Both the position numbers and the translations under genes were made by a program. A stretch of 64,000 bases of DNA from CAZSVE01 sp964610175 (GTDB taxonomy: Bacteria > Pseudomonadota > Gammaproteobacteria > HK1): the NCBI GenBank assembly GCA_964610175.1, contig CAZSVE010000004.1:1-64000 (forward strand), read 5' to 3'. The notes beneath the pieces were generated by a model. It did no database searches. It was not told where the DNA came from and saw only the letters and a list, made by a program, of their open reading frames with translations. Positions 28,801 to 36,980 of the stretch are shown here, piece by piece. Each line of letters begins with the position of its first letter. Position 1 is the first letter of the stretch.

Positions 28801-29250
28801 TTCCATGAAGAAAACGCCCGCCAATGAGGACAACAAAAGGACCAGTGCAATGAATGCCGCGAAGGGCCAGCGAAGGACAGGCGGCGGGGATGATCTGCCG
28901 AGGTTCGTCCCGAGAGGCTCGATCGGTTCCGCATAGGGAGAAATAGATGGTTTATCCGCCGACAAACCGGCGTCCCTTCCCCCGTTCACCCAGTCGTCGA
29001 AACAGCCATCGAAGGCCGCGGATTCCTCGGGATTGCGACAGAACAAGGGCCGAAGATAGGGACGAAGCCCGGTTATCTCTTCGGGCAACCGCCCTTCCCG
29101 ATAGAATCGAAACAGGAGATCATGCAGGTTCAGCCAGCGATCCGGACTGACAGGGAGTCCCCGAGCCGCCAGGAGGTTTTCGAGCACAGGCAGCCACGCA
29201 AGCCAGGGGGACAGGGGGTGTTGGTGCAAGGATTCGGGGCAGGGGGTCAT
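25810..29250 (-). CDS. large membrane protein with vWA-like and SUMF1-like domains
   Basis: 1146 residues, third gene of a three-gene operon. N-terminal soluble module (1-90: LENLLAARGLPVSPDRWLNLHDLL...LRPLFCRNPEESAAFDGCFDDW), as found at the N-terminus of MoxR-associated proteins. Membrane segments near 128-148, 217-234 and 671-697. Between the second and third lies a vWA-like region (312-400: FVPELLVLIDTKDPRDLL and RLLLIGDPGALL) whose metal site DxSxS is degenerate (DTKDP). The C-terminal 250 residues are a SUMF1-like domain (MIALPAGEFLMGSPEDESMRDFDEG to NFTGFRLAREF) without the formylglycine-enzyme cysteine pair. Two linkers (about 534-548 and 870-888) are encoded by REP hairpins. It follows the MoxR gene by 20 bp. 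Probably a membrane platform remodelled by the ATPase; the role in conflict or stress is inferred. Confidence 0.78.
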   Translation of the reverse strand: MTPCPESLHQHPLSPWLAWLPVLENLLAARGLPVSPDRWLNLHDLLFRFYREGRLPEEITGLRPYLRPLFCRNPEESAAFDGCFDDWVNGGRDAGLSADKPSISPYAEPIEPLGTNLGRSSPPPVLRWPFAAFIALVLLLSSLAGVFFMEPGLAPPTPASPVSRPAAPEIPPPSPDSPSREYLELSLDPLPPRALPDKLSSSPQNAARLDAWGKRLPWLGIPVALVWLLWAWLRRRYVLRRAAGSEHDPLASLSIPAGSQPLFDSPSLRDALRRLHQPIEIEGRYLHVSATLAASIRQAGFFRPVFRGRRFVPELLVLIDTKDPRDLLAGMGRLAATRLRQHGHEVFVYYYRGAPGGFIDERFQAAGGVEELFSRHPHARLLLIGDPGALLTNLGTHLIDEAASLTRWSQRGVLSTRDSHPARIGVLTARGFYTEPLTDEGIRAISVQFAESSQTMVSPRRLASPPAPFAGRHSLPWWRRPPRKEFQADLAALRRYLGEDGYFLLGAMAVYPALHWGLTQVLDYRLFPDDPPRAPAGSATLQGGISTPPNSREQRLLKIAQLSWSRIGWLPEWFRIHLLRHLTRRERTIIRREFRMLLEPRAEEADGQAIRLPFRTHEPGSWRDSLKARIHRTPGINDAVFANLIMGGRLGPWDFTLPRWIGDRLPGISSGGWLIFLGPLLEASIGALLCWFAISGIWQSQRPWFEDRALEMQIAANREHSFAIIHGENAESLAQVFRTSLTRYGFTSVEPGPEFGKTLPPLPPGHMVLVDPGASDANRWAARAMATHLAWLDYQSPDAIGIRSDANPGPENAVPENTILVRLSGDSVADPTISLQDLRPGERPSTTLDGEQKTLFGDPDKLIAAMDRLDRPSKGRPSSDRRSPGRPPPAFTRFRDTLKDGSQGPEMIALPAGEFLMGSPEDESMRDFDEGPRYRVRIGNPFALGVTEVTFADYDRFARVTGRKLPDDEGWGRDRRPVIDVSWNDATAYAQWLSGETGEKYRLPTEAEWEYAARAGTETPFSTGECITTDQANYDGNYGYADCEARTGVYRRKTVPVGSLPANPWGIHEMHGNVWEWTWDCWHGDYQGASVDGSAWGEEGDGDCSRRVVRGGGCFDGPRFLRSADRDWDRLDGAYNFTGFRLAREF
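26585..26647 (+). repeat. REP hairpins inside a coding region
   Basis: gccgccctggagagcggcgatcc and a degenerate second unit gccgccctttcgatgggcgatcc lie in frame in the linker before the SUMF1-like domain of the large protein. Confidence 0.7.
27618..27642 (+). repeat. REP hairpin inside a coding region
   Basis: gccaccctggagggtggcg followed by ctcccgg, the same hairpin type as those around the RAYT gene. In the minus-strand gene it is read as GSATLQGG. Confidence 0.7.
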
Positions 29251-29270
29251 GATGATTTCGCCGGGCGAAA

Positions 29271-30452
29271 TTAGCCTTCCCGCGGATCTTCGATGATTTC
29301 CTCGAGCGCCTCGGAACTTTTGCCCTCGATGAGCCTCCCGAATCTTTCCTGGTCATCCCTTTTCTTCAGCAACAGACAGCGCACACCCAGGGAAAGGACG
29401 GCGGGGTCGAGTTCCCACAGGCGCTTTCCGAGTGGAAAGCCCGCGTTTTTACCACGGGGCAGCAGATAATCCAGCCAGTTGAGGAGTTCGGCCATGGAGG
29501 GCTTTCGCTCCGCATTGAAATCCTGGCGAATGTATCTGAAAAGGGAAATGGCGTCGCCAACCAAATCACCATGATGTTCCCGATAACGCTCGTAAAACCG
29601 CTGCGCCACGATGCGCTCCACGGTGACCGATTCATTCTTGGGTGACTTATTCTCGGGCGATTCATCGGGCGGGGCATCTTCGCCGAAGGCAGGGAATGGC
29701 ACATGGAAATAGATGCAGCGGCGCAGGAACGCATCGGGCAGGGTCTTTTCGGAGTTGCTGGTGATGACGACCAGGGGATCGAGACGCCTGCCTCCCTCGC
29801 CGGGCCCAGCCAGGGCGATTCGCACTTCTCGTTGCAGGGCAACCTCGAGTTCGGGCACGTGGAATTCCCCCTTGTCGATCTCGGCCAGCAGGTCATTGGG
29901 CACGTCCCGCGGGGCCTTGTCGATCTCGTCGATGAGTACCACCGAGCGGCGGGGGGAACCGTCGTAATGGGGTAGTTGTTCCGCGATCTGGGCATCCGTG
30001 AGTCCCAGTGCTTCCCTGGCCAGGTTTCCACCCACGGCGTAGAGCAGGGCCTTGCCCATGGCCTCGAGGCGCAGGAAACGGGAGGCCAGTCGTTTTTCAT
30101 CGACGCCCTGGTCGTAGGATGCGTTGTAGCGACCGATGAGATCATAGCGATAGAAGAGTTCCTGGGCCTGGGTGTCGGATTTGACGACGAATTCCAGGGG
30201 TTCGCCCATCCCCATCTCCCAGGCGATGCTGTCGGCGAGGCGTGACTTTCCGGAACCGGGCTCTCCGGTGAGCAGCAGCGGCATTCCCAGGGTGGCGGCG
30301 ACATCCACCGCCGCCGCGAGGTCACGGGATGCGATATAGCCCGCCGGATCCGTGAGGGATTTTTTGTCGATCTCCGGCAGGCCCTGCCAGACGCCTTCCG
30401 GTTGCTGTTTGCCTTTGCCCCGATAACGGGCGGTTTTGAGCGTGTCGGACAT
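29271..30452 (-). CDS. MoxR-type AAA+ ATPase
   Basis: 393 residues. Walker A GEPGSGKSRLAD (63-74), Walker B SVVLIDEIDKAPRD (170-183), sensor-1 region PLVVITSNSEKTLPDAFLRRCIYFHVPFP. MoxR ATPases act as chaperones that insert metals or remodel partners carrying vWA domains, which fits the vWA-like protein encoded 20 bp downstream. The frame extends upstream into the previous gene, but the ATG at 30452 has aaggaac as ribosome-binding site and begins with homologous sequence (MSDTLKTARYRGKGKQ). The insert EDAPPDESPENKSPKNESVTVER after the sensor is longer than in simple MoxR proteins. 25 bp separate it from the upstream gene. Confidence 0.92.
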   Translation of the reverse strand: MSDTLKTARYRGKGKQQPEGVWQGLPEIDKKSLTDPAGYIASRDLAAAVDVAATLGMPLLLTGEPGSGKSRLADSIAWEMGMGEPLEFVVKSDTQAQELFYRYDLIGRYNASYDQGVDEKRLASRFLRLEAMGKALLYAVGGNLAREALGLTDAQIAEQLPHYDGSPRRSVVLIDEIDKAPRDVPNDLLAEIDKGEFHVPELEVALQREVRIALAGPGEGGRRLDPLVVITSNSEKTLPDAFLRRCIYFHVPFPAFGEDAPPDESPENKSPKNESVTVERIVAQRFYERYREHHGDLVGDAISLFRYIRQDFNAERKPSMAELLNWLDYLLPRGKNAGFPLGKRLWELDPAVLSLGVRCLLLKKRDDQERFGRLIEGKSSEALEEIIEDPREG

Positions 30453-30477
30453 GGGGGTTCCTTTTATGCGTGTTATC

Positions 30478-31650
30478 TCAATCTCTACTCGATTCCAGGG
30501 ATACCTGCGCCAATGCCTTTTCAAGCGGCCTTTGTAATTCCCTACAGCACCACTTCCTGCCGCTTTCGAATTTCTCTCCGCAAATGGATTCCAGTTTGCG
30601 GCGATAGCGCCTTGGGAACAGATCATTCGGGAACCTGCCGATCCAATCCCTGGCACAGAATTTGAATTTGAACGGGGCTTCCAATAGCAGAATCCCCTGC
30701 GCGGCGAGTTTCCGGCGGCGTCTACATCTTTGTATCCAAGAGAGTATTCCCAAGGATCGATAGGTTTTTTCGAAGCAAAACAGGACGATGAGAATATGCC
30801 CTTCCCTGAATGGAGGCAGGGCATCCACGAATGCCTTTGCGCCACTCAGGATGGGGATCAATTCCCGGTGGGGTGTTTCATCGCGGATTGGCACATGGAT
30901 GATGCTTCGCTTGTTGGTCGCGCCATCGACCCAGTTTTGTACTTTCCTTTGGAAGGACCCAAAGCGCGGATCATCCTCATTCTCATAGGATCGATATTCC
31001 CCGGTAAAACGCTGATACAGGCGCTGCGCCAAGGCGTCTTCTCCGCCACGAATATCGTGGACGCTCTCCACGATTTTCTCTACGAGCACACAGGCACCTT
31101 CTCTTTCGCCGAAGATCCCGTACTCGGGCTTTTGCCGCATCGCCAGATGATTGGGCAAGGCCTCCAGCTGGTCTTTGCCCGTCCCTTCGATGAAGAATAC
31201 GCCGCGATCCGGAAATTTGGTCGGGGCCGTTTCATTTTCCACGTCGTTGGCGGAGAGGGGGTTGCGCTTCGCCAAGGCGCAATATTCCCCGGAATGTCTA
31301 GCCTGGTTTCGGTTGGCGAGAAAGAAATGGTCCTCGACTTGGTAACACTGATCCATATGGTCGACGGCACAACACAGCAGCGGATAGAGGTCGCGTAACG
31401 GATCGTCTTTTGCCCGTTCGCCCCTCCTTTCGGATTCACGGGAGGCGACTACCAGCAGGTATACAAGTATCGATGCAGCAGCAATCCCCATTACTACTAC
31501 AGCTACTATAGCAGCGGCAGTCTTCCCTGCTGCAGCGGCAATCGCCCCTATTACGGTGGCAGTCGCCCCCATTACGGTGGCGATCCCAATCGTTTTTCGA
31601 TCGGCGACCGCTTTTCCCAGAATATCGATGACTGCTTTTGTATCGATCAT
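30478..31650 (-). CDS. membrane-anchored protein with degenerate P-loop-like domain, first gene of the MoxR operon
   Basis: 390 residues. Two N-terminal membrane segments (about 20-40 and 46-68, Ala/Val-rich) are followed by a cytoplasmic domain. That domain has AVDHMDQCYQVEDHFF, then DRGVFFIEGTGKDQLEAL (149-166), which looks like a strand plus a damaged phosphate-binding loop, and later HILIVLFCFEKTYRSLGILSWIQ. This layout recalls the inactive STAND-type NTPase domains described in vWA/MoxR-associated conflict systems. That assignment is my inference from pattern, not from an alignment. It starts the operon, with the MoxR gene 25 bp downstream. It could be a sensor or recruiter for the ATPase. 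The gene is not otherwise recognised. Confidence 0.6.
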   Translation of the reverse strand: MIDTKAVIDILGKAVADRKTIGIATVMGATATVIGAIAAAAGKTAAAIVAVVVMGIAAASILVYLLVVASRESERRGERAKDDPLRDLYPLLCCAVDHMDQCYQVEDHFFLANRNQARHSGEYCALAKRNPLSANDVENETAPTKFPDRGVFFIEGTGKDQLEALPNHLAMRQKPEYGIFGEREGACVLVEKIVESVHDIRGGEDALAQRLYQRFTGEYRSYENEDDPRFGSFQRKVQNWVDGATNKRSIIHVPIRDETPHRELIPILSGAKAFVDALPPFREGHILIVLFCFEKTYRSLGILSWIQRCRRRRKLAAQGILLLEAPFKFKFCARDWIGRFPNDLFPRRYRRKLESICGEKFESGRKWCCRELQRPLEKALAQVSLESSRD

Positions 31651-31700
31651 CGGCTTACCGGACGGGGGTTAAAAAGATAGGAAATAAGCATTCGAATTCA

Positions 31701-31716
31701 TGGGGAAATAAACAAA
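31701..31716 (+). repeat. R-element tail
   Basis: Only the end tggggaaataaacaaa is present. Confidence 0.45.
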
Positions 31717-32040
31717 TTACGATCACCATCCGACAGCCAGTTCGTCCAATCCCTATTTTCATCCCGATCGTCAATCCCTTGCAACCAGAAGCCCTGTGTC
31801 CACGAGAAAGGGAGACAGGTCGAAAGAAGCCTCGGTTTCGCGAGATAACGCCCCCGAAATGACGCCACCAACCGTGGCACGGCTCGGCTGGGAAATGACC
31901 ATGCGGTCCACCCGCATCCTCCAACGAGAAATATCTTCCCGCGTTTCCAGCGCGGAAAACCCGAACGGGTAAGGCCTGGAGAGGGGATTCGGATAATGCG
32001 GTGGTGCCGCCTGTGGTGCGGTCTCGAAGGGCGATCCCCC
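31717..32040. other. intergenic stretch, nothing recognised
   Basis: Upstream of the MoxR operon; probably holds its promoter. No gene is supported on either strand. Confidence 0.3.
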
Positions 32041-32150
32041 CCTGGCGAAGCTTCGCCTCGAGCCGACAAGGCACGATTTAGCTTCGGCAAAGCAAAATTG
32101 GCTTCTGCAAAACCTGACTCTTTTGCGAAGCCGAGCGGGGAATAAACGAA
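32041..32150 (+). repeat. R-element
   Basis: Complete copy, 130 bp from tRNA-Thr. Confidence 0.85.
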
Positions 32151-32278
32151 TCAAAACAACGGTGAAACCGGGAATGAAGGGGGCGTTTTGTGGGTACAAC
32201 CGGGGATTCGTGGCGCAACCCGAAAACTCGGGCACTCCCAATGGCTGTCTACGCGATTGATAATAAAATGAAATTAGA

Positions 32279-32352
32279 TGCCGGTGAGTGGACTCGAACC
32301 ACCGACCTACTGATTACGAATCAGTTGCTCTGCCAAACTGAGCTACACCGGC
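32279..32352 (-). tRNA. tRNA-Thr (anticodon CGT)
   Basis: Minus-strand cloverleaf: acceptor GCCGGTG/CACCGGC, D arm GCTCAGTTTGGCAGAGC, anticodon stem-loop ACTGATTCGTAATCAGT with CGT, T arm GGTGGTTCGAGTCCACT, discriminator A. CCA is not encoded, unlike the Lys and Ala tRNAs here. The accessory MoxR/RAYT region lies on its 3' side. Confidence 0.96.
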
Positions 32353-32389
32353 AGGAGGAGTTGGAAGTATACAATTACTCGTCGCATTG

Positions 32390-32457
32390 GGCTATGACTA
32401 GTCATAGCCAAACCCTGTCAGCCCAACAGGGTAATGTCCCCTTTTACCAAAAAGGGG
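32390..32457. other. cluster of three palindromes
   Basis: A perfect 20-bp palindrome centred on CTAG (32390-32409), a hairpin accctgt/acagggt (32412-32432) and a hairpin cccctttt/aaaagggg (32438-32457) lie in a row before a truncated reading frame at 32464. Confidence 0.7.
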
Positions 32458-32463
32458 GAAACG

Positions 32464-32564
32464 ATGGCAGAGGAGACAATACCGTCGACAAAAAAGGGCA
32501 TTCACTGGTCAAAGGCAATAGAAGCGGTCATCTCGAAGCATGGTTCGAGGCGAAGTCTTGCTGA
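32464..32564 (+). pseudogene. truncated gene 5' end (possible HARE-HTH protein) fused to an R-element end
   Basis: ATG at 32464 begins MAEETIPSTKKGIHWSKAIE followed by AVISKHG. The aagggggaa upstream is a plausible ribosome-binding site. The stretch looks like the first helix of a HARE-HTH-type domain, but that is a weak match. Immediately after HG, the DNA is the CTAG-end part of an R-element (ggttcgaggcgaag...), and the frame then runs antisense into the pseudopilin gene. The rest of the gene is lost. Confidence 0.4.
32542..32564 (-). repeat. R-element CTAG-end fragment
   Basis: tggttcgaggcgaagtcttg followed by ctga: the last 23 bp of an R-element at the break point of the truncated gene. 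Confidence 0.6.
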
Positions 32565-32576
32565 TATTTATATCCA

Positions 32577-33281
32577 TTATGGCCACACCCCAGCGGCCAC
32601 CAAGCGATTGAGCAAGGTGTTCCGAGAAAGCCAAATCACGATGTCATCGAAAACCCCTTCCCTGGGTATGTCTGCTGTGTATACTCCGTCCGATACACCG
32701 GAATTCATGCAGTTGGCATTGGTATTCAAAGCATTATCGTTATCATTTTTCTGGTTTGGAATACCGTCTCGACCACAGGAAAATAGAATAGCTGCCGGGC
32801 CATTGAATCGTAGACCCGATGGTGAGGTTGTCGTATCCGTGAGAAAACTACCGGTACGGTCCTGGACGATAAGTCCACTGCGGGTATCCGGCGAGCTGGA
32901 GATTCCGGCGGGATCTGCGTAGGCGGCATCGGGTGCATATCGAAATGGTCGCCCCCAGGCATCCGTGCGCGCAAGGCCCAAGGTAACCCAAGGTAGTTCT
33001 CCTTCCAGTTGCGTGCATGATGTCGCCGATTGGGATATTGCCCGATCTTCCACACCATCGCCGTCGATATCCGGACATGGCAGGCGGCCATTCAAGCTCG
33101 TGATGGCAAACCCGATGAGTGCTCCCTTGATTATCCCCAATTGCCTTTCGGTATCCCTGATCCGCCTGCTTTCTATCTGAGCCCCCAGTGGAATTAGTAA
33201 TCCACCCAATAGCAGGGAAATGATTGCAATTACTACCGCCATTTCAATCAGCGTAAAGCCCCTGCCGATATAATGGCTCAT
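32577..33281 (-). CDS. prepilin-type pseudopilin
   Basis: 234 residues with a class III signal: GRGFTLIEMAVVIAIISLLLGGLLIPLG, where the prepilin peptidase would cut after GRG and methylate F. A periplasmic domain with LPCPDIDGDGVED and DAWGRPFRYAPDA follows, as in type II secretion/type IV minor pseudopilins. No secretion machinery is nearby. Its ATG overlaps the ccmA stop (ATGA), so the two are translationally coupled, an odd partnership that suggests a rearranged operon. Confidence 0.88.
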   Translation of the reverse strand: MSHYIGRGFTLIEMAVVIAIISLLLGGLLIPLGAQIESRRIRDTERQLGIIKGALIGFAITSLNGRLPCPDIDGDGVEDRAISQSATSCTQLEGELPWVTLGLARTDAWGRPFRYAPDAAYADPAGISSSPDTRSGLIVQDRTGSFLTDTTTSPSGLRFNGPAAILFSCGRDGIPNQKNDNDNALNTNANCMNSGVSDGVYTADIPREGVFDDIVIWLSRNTLLNRLVAAGVWP

Positions 33282-34030
33282 AAGCCGAGGTGGATTTCTT
33301 GGATGGAGTTTGCCGCGATACCGAGTGATTGGTGGGTCGTCAGGACAGTTGCCCCCCCTGATTGTGTATGCTCTTGGAGTAGGGATTCCATGACTGCTAT
33401 TCCGATCTTATCCAAGGCCGTGAATGGTTCATCCAGGACCCAACAGGAAGCATGACCAAGGAGCAGGCGGGCTAATGCGACACGTCTGCGTTGTCCAGTC
33501 GATAGCGTATATGCGGGGACATCTTCGAATCCGATCAGGTTGAAACGGGCAAGCGCGCTCTCCGGCGCCACGTTCGTCGAACTCCCCGCCAGGGAACACA
33601 TCACTCTCAGATTTTCCAGTGGAGAGAGCTCCAGCTTGATACCATTATGGTGTCCGATATAGGTAATTTCGGATAGGAATTGCCCCGAATCTCTGGCTAT
33701 GCTTTTCTTCCGCCAATAGACTTCGCCTTTAGTCGGCAATGTCAATCCGCATAAAATCCGCAAGAGGGAAGTCTTTCCACTTCCATTGGGTCCGTGTACC
33801 CGAAGAATTTCCCCGGCGTCGAGAGTCAGATCGAGGCCATGGAACAATGTTCGATCACCTCGGCAGCATTCCAGATCGACGCCAGTCAGCAATGCGCCGG
33901 CACGAGACAGGTCGTGCTGCGAATTCGTCTGGTCTCGAAGGTTTCTATACGCGGAAGGAGCCGGGCCCCGATTGCGACTATCACGCATCATGGCAAATCG
34001 CGCCCCGATGGTGAATTTATAACAGTACAT
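33278..34030 (-). CDS. ccmA: cytochrome c biogenesis ATP-binding protein CcmA
   Basis: ATPase of the CcmAB(CD) complex that releases holo-CcmE during cytochrome c maturation. Walker A HGPNGSGKTSLLRILCGL (about residues 80-97), signature LSTGQRRRVALARLLLGH and Walker B CWVLDEPFTALD. The YIGHHNGIKLELSPLENL Q-loop region matches CcmA well. 250 residues from the first start; the homologous part begins near LLTGVDLECCRGDRTLF, so the true start may be an internal one. CcmB and CcmC, its membrane partners, are not next to it, and it follows ccmE rather than preceding ccmB. Confidence 0.9.
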   Translation of the reverse strand: MYCYKFTIGARFAMMRDSRNRGPAPSAYRNLRDQTNSQHDLSRAGALLTGVDLECCRGDRTLFHGLDLTLDAGEILRVHGPNGSGKTSLLRILCGLTLPTKGEVYWRKKSIARDSGQFLSEITYIGHHNGIKLELSPLENLRVMCSLAGSSTNVAPESALARFNLIGFEDVPAYTLSTGQRRRVALARLLLGHASCWVLDEPFTALDKIGIAVMESLLQEHTQSGGATVLTTHQSLGIAANSIQEIHLGL

Positions 34031-34092
34031 TCCAGCAACGGTATCGATATTTCTCGCAACGCGACGTCCCTAAATAAGATGAGCCCATTTCC

Positions 34093-34569
34093 TCATAGAG
34101 ATCCCCCCGCCGACTTTCGCATGGCATTACCTACATCCACGGCGCCCTCCGCCTTGTTCAATGCCTCCTGCACCTCACGCGGCATATAGTTTTCATCATG
34201 TTTGGCCAACACCTCCCCGGCAACGAATATGCCATCCGCGCGGAGTTTCCCGGTAGCAACGACGCCTTGTCCCTCCCGGAAGAGATCCGGCAAAATACCA
34301 GTGTAGACTACCGGTATCGTCGAGGCGTTATCGGTGACTTCGAAACGGACGGTCAATCCTTTAGCTATGCGGCGCACACTGCCGGCGACCACAAGGCCTC
34401 CAACGCGCAATGTGTGCCCCTCCGGGGCGATCCCTGCTTGAATCTCACTGGGACTGACGAAATAGCGCATATTGTCCGAAATAGCGCTTATCACAAGCCA
34501 TACCGCGGCGCAGACCACCAAGAGAATGCCTGCCACGATAAATAATCGTTGTTTGAATCCATGCTTCAT
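34093..34569 (-). CDS. ccmE: cytochrome c-type biogenesis protein CcmE (heme chaperone)
   Basis: Membrane-anchored periplasmic heme chaperone. An N-terminal membrane segment (LFIVAGILLVVCAAVWLVISAI) is followed by an OB-fold domain (RVGGLVVAGSVRR...VRFEVTD...VVYTGILPDLFREGQGVVATG). The covalent heme ligand His124 and nearby Tyr128 lie in LAKHDENYMP. 158 residues. ccmA follows 62 bp downstream on the same strand. Confidence 0.97.
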   Translation of the reverse strand: MKHGFKQRLFIVAGILLVVCAAVWLVISAISDNMRYFVSPSEIQAGIAPEGHTLRVGGLVVAGSVRRIAKGLTVRFEVTDNASTIPVVYTGILPDLFREGQGVVATGKLRADGIFVAGEVLAKHDENYMPREVQEALNKAEGAVDVGNAMRKSAGGSL

Positions 34570-34703
34570 GAGATTACCATCGATCGTTGATAATGAGGAT
34601 CCGATCCTGGGCCAAAATCACAGCCACAAGGGTGGAAAAAGGGAGAGAGTATGTCCCTGATTCGATTCCGGTTCCGAGGGAATATCGACAAAAGATATCC
34701 CTA

Positions 34704-34814
34704 ATTTGTTTATTTCCCGCTCAGCTTCACGATTGGATCGAGTTTTACAAGGCACCAACTCCGGCTTACCAAGCCTCAATCATGCTTCATCGGTTTGAGG
34801 CGAAGCCTCGCTAG
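34704..34814 (-). repeat. R-element between ccmD and ccmE
   Basis: Complete copy, inserted between two genes that are normally adjacent or overlapping. Its CTAG end is 46 bp from the ccmD stop. Confidence 0.88.
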
Positions 34815-34860
34815 AGCATCGCCTCGAAACCCCGCCTTTTCGACAATCGAGGATGCGTCT

Positions 34861-35025
34861 TCACGGGCGCGTCTCTTCGAGTCTCATTCTACGGACCAAT
34901 TCTTTTTCCGTCCGTCGTCGGCAAAACACGGGTTGAATCAGGTTTATCAACAAGATCACGAATGCCAATCCGTAGGCACCCCATACATAGAAGGCATAAC
35001 CGCCCATGTGAAAAAACTCCATCAT
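34861..35025 (-). CDS. ccmD: heme exporter protein CcmD
   Basis: Small single-span protein that, with CcmABC, loads heme on CcmE. It reads MMEFFHMGGYAFYVWGAYGLAF followed by VILLINLIQPVFCRRRTEKEL: a membrane segment with the GGYAFYVWGAYG hallmark, then a basic cytoplasmic tail. 54 residues from 35025; the frame is open to 35157, but the upstream part has no homology. Confidence 0.88.
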   Translation of the reverse strand: MMEFFHMGGYAFYVWGAYGLAFVILLINLIQPVFCRRRTEKELVRRMRLEETRP

Positions 35026-35207
35026 TGTTTCCATCCAATCCGGCGTGACCCTCGCGGTGTGGTCGCTTGAGGCACATCCACACACAAGGCGTGGTTCATC
35101 ATCGAACCAACCCGATGTGCCATGCTGCCCATCATCGCCATTTCTCGTTTCCTCCAAATCTTACGGATCAAGTGATATCTGCTCTGAAATGGTATTTTTC
35201 CGTCTTA

Positions 35208-36452
35208 TCAAATTTCCAATAATAGCCGATGAGGGTCTTCGATGGCTTCTTTTATGGCCACCAGGAAGCGTACGGCATCCTGACCATCGATGAGCCGGTG
35301 ATCGTAGCTGAGCGCCAAATACATCATGGGACAAATGACGATCTCTCCGTTCCTGGCCACGGGCCGATCCTGGATCTTGTGCATGCCGAGAATGGCGCTT
35401 TGGGGGGGATTCAAGATAGGGGTCGACAGTAACGATCCGAAGATGCCCCCGTTGGTGATAGTAAAGGTTCCGCCGGATAGATCGTCTATGCCGAGTTGCG
35501 CGCTGTTTGCTTTTTCCCCGAATTCGGTGATCTTGGCTTCTATCTCCGCAAACGACAGCGTATCGCTATCCCGAATAACCGGTACTACCAATCCTCTCGG
35601 CGATCCGACGGCGACACCCAAATCGTAGTAATCGTGATAGACGATATCGGAGCCTTCCAGAGAGGCGTTCATGATTGGAAATCGTTGCAGTGCCTGCACG
35701 GTAGCCTTCACGAAGAAGGACATGATCCCAAGTCGCACTCCATATTTCTTTTCGAATGATGTTCGGAAACGGCCACGCAATTCCATGACCGATTGTAGAT
35801 TTGCCTCGTTGAACGTGGTAAGAATTGCAGCGGTTTGTTGCGCCTCCAACAATCGCTGAGCGATACGAGCACGAATCTTCGACACAGGCACACGGTGCTC
35901 GGCGCGGGAAGGTGGTGTTGTGGAGCAAAGGACCTTTGGCTCTTTACGTCCGCCTCCATATTCTCCAGGGACGTCCTGGGACGATTCTGGCGGGAAAGAA
36001 GACGCCTTTCGATCCTCCAAATAGGCAAGAATATCGCCTTTCGTGATGCGCCCATCTCGTCCGGTCCCCGGAATCTCTTCCGGATTCAGCCCATGCTCGG
36101 TGAGCAATTTTCTTGCTGCGGGGCCGAGTCCCGTGGATACAGCGGACGATTCAGCATGCTCCCTATCAGGTTCATTCGCTGATGCTGCCACGGCAAGATC
36201 GGCGCCATTTGCATCCAGTCTGGCAATTACATCGTTTGCCTGTACCTGCTGGCCACTCTGTTTCAGAATTTCTCTCAAGACACCGTTTCGAGGCGCCGGA
36301 ACCTCGATAACGACCTTATCCGTTTCGAGTTCCACCAGGATCTCATCCCGAATAACGGAAGATCCGGCGCTTTTCTTCCATTCCAGCAGCGTAGCGTCCG
36401 GGACCGATTCAGGGAGCGTGGGGACCTTGATATCAATAACCATATTCATCAC
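35208..36452 (-). CDS. sucB: dihydrolipoyllysine succinyltransferase (2-oxoglutarate dehydrogenase E2)
   Basis: E2 core of the 2-oxoglutarate dehydrogenase complex. Lipoyl domain with Lys46 in [17 protein letters not shown]1/E3-binding domain ([36 protein letters not shown], about 108-146), and catalytic domain with [19 protein letters not shown] (catalytic His). 414 residues. sucA and lpd, normally adjacent, are missing here. The first lipoyl strand [21 protein letters not shown] is typical of SucB rather than of pyruvate dehydrogenase E2. Confidence 0.95.
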   Translation of the reverse strand: MMNMVIDIKVPTLPESVPDATLLEWKKSAGSSVIRDEILVELETDKVVIEVPAPRNGVLREILKQSGQQVQANDVIARLDANGADLAVAASANEPDREHAESSAVSTGLGPAARKLLTEHGLNPEEIPGTGRDGRITKGDILAYLEDRKASSFPPESSQDVPGEYGGGRKEPKVLCSTTPPSRAEHRVPVSKIRARIAQRLLEAQQTAAILTTFNEANLQSVMELRGRFRTSFEKKYGVRLGIMSFFVKATVQALQRFPIMNASLEGSDIVYHDYYDLGVAVGSPRGLVVPVIRDSDTLSFAEIEAKITEFGEKANSAQLGIDDLSGGTFTITNGGIFGSLLSTPILNPPQSAILGMHKIQDRPVARNGEIVICPMMYLALSYDHRLIDGQDAVRFLVAIKEAIEDPHRLLLEI

Positions 36453-36708
36453 TATTTATCCTTAGAATTCTGATGCCGTCGTCACCCATTTTCCAGGGAA
36501 TGCTCGAATTTTGGCTTTTCCCTTGATGATGCGTGGAAATACAATCCGCCGGATGAAAGTATCATCCGGCGAGTCTCCACAATCGAGTTCGCCTTCAGAT
36601 ATACATCTATTCCAAATTGCGCAGTGATTGTCGTTTCCCCCGACATCCTCACTTGACATTCTATAGGAATAGAGCGTAGATTCCGTTCCTCGCTTCGATC
36701 ACCGCAAT

Positions 36709-36784
<76 letters not shown>

Positions 36785-36820
36785 ATACTATATCCGCTTT
36801 TATACCCGAAAAAACACGCA

Positions 36821-36845
36821 AACCCGCGCAAGCGCGGGTTTTTTG
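36821..36845 (+). terminator. intrinsic terminator after tRNA-Ala
   Basis: Stem aacccgcg/cgcgggtt with loop caag, followed by a T run, 37 bp past the tRNA. Confidence 0.9.
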
Positions 36846-36866
36846 TGTTGGTTGCGACTTGGGTTG

Positions 36867-36980
36867 ATTTGCTTATTTCCCACTCAGCTTCGCAAATGAG
36901 CCACCCTTTGACAGAGAACGCTAATTTTGCTTTACCGATACTAAATCATGCTTTGTCGGTTTGAGGCGAAGCTTCGCTAG
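36867..36980 (-). repeat. R-element supplying the lptD stop codon
   Basis: Complete copy. Its CTAG (36977-36980) overlaps the TAG stop codon of lptD. Confidence 0.9.

Noticed and set aside
32279..32352. tRNA-Thr as attachment site of an integrated island
   Set aside because: I found no integrase gene and no second copy of the tRNA 3' end at the far side of the accessory region, so integration at the tRNA is unsupported.
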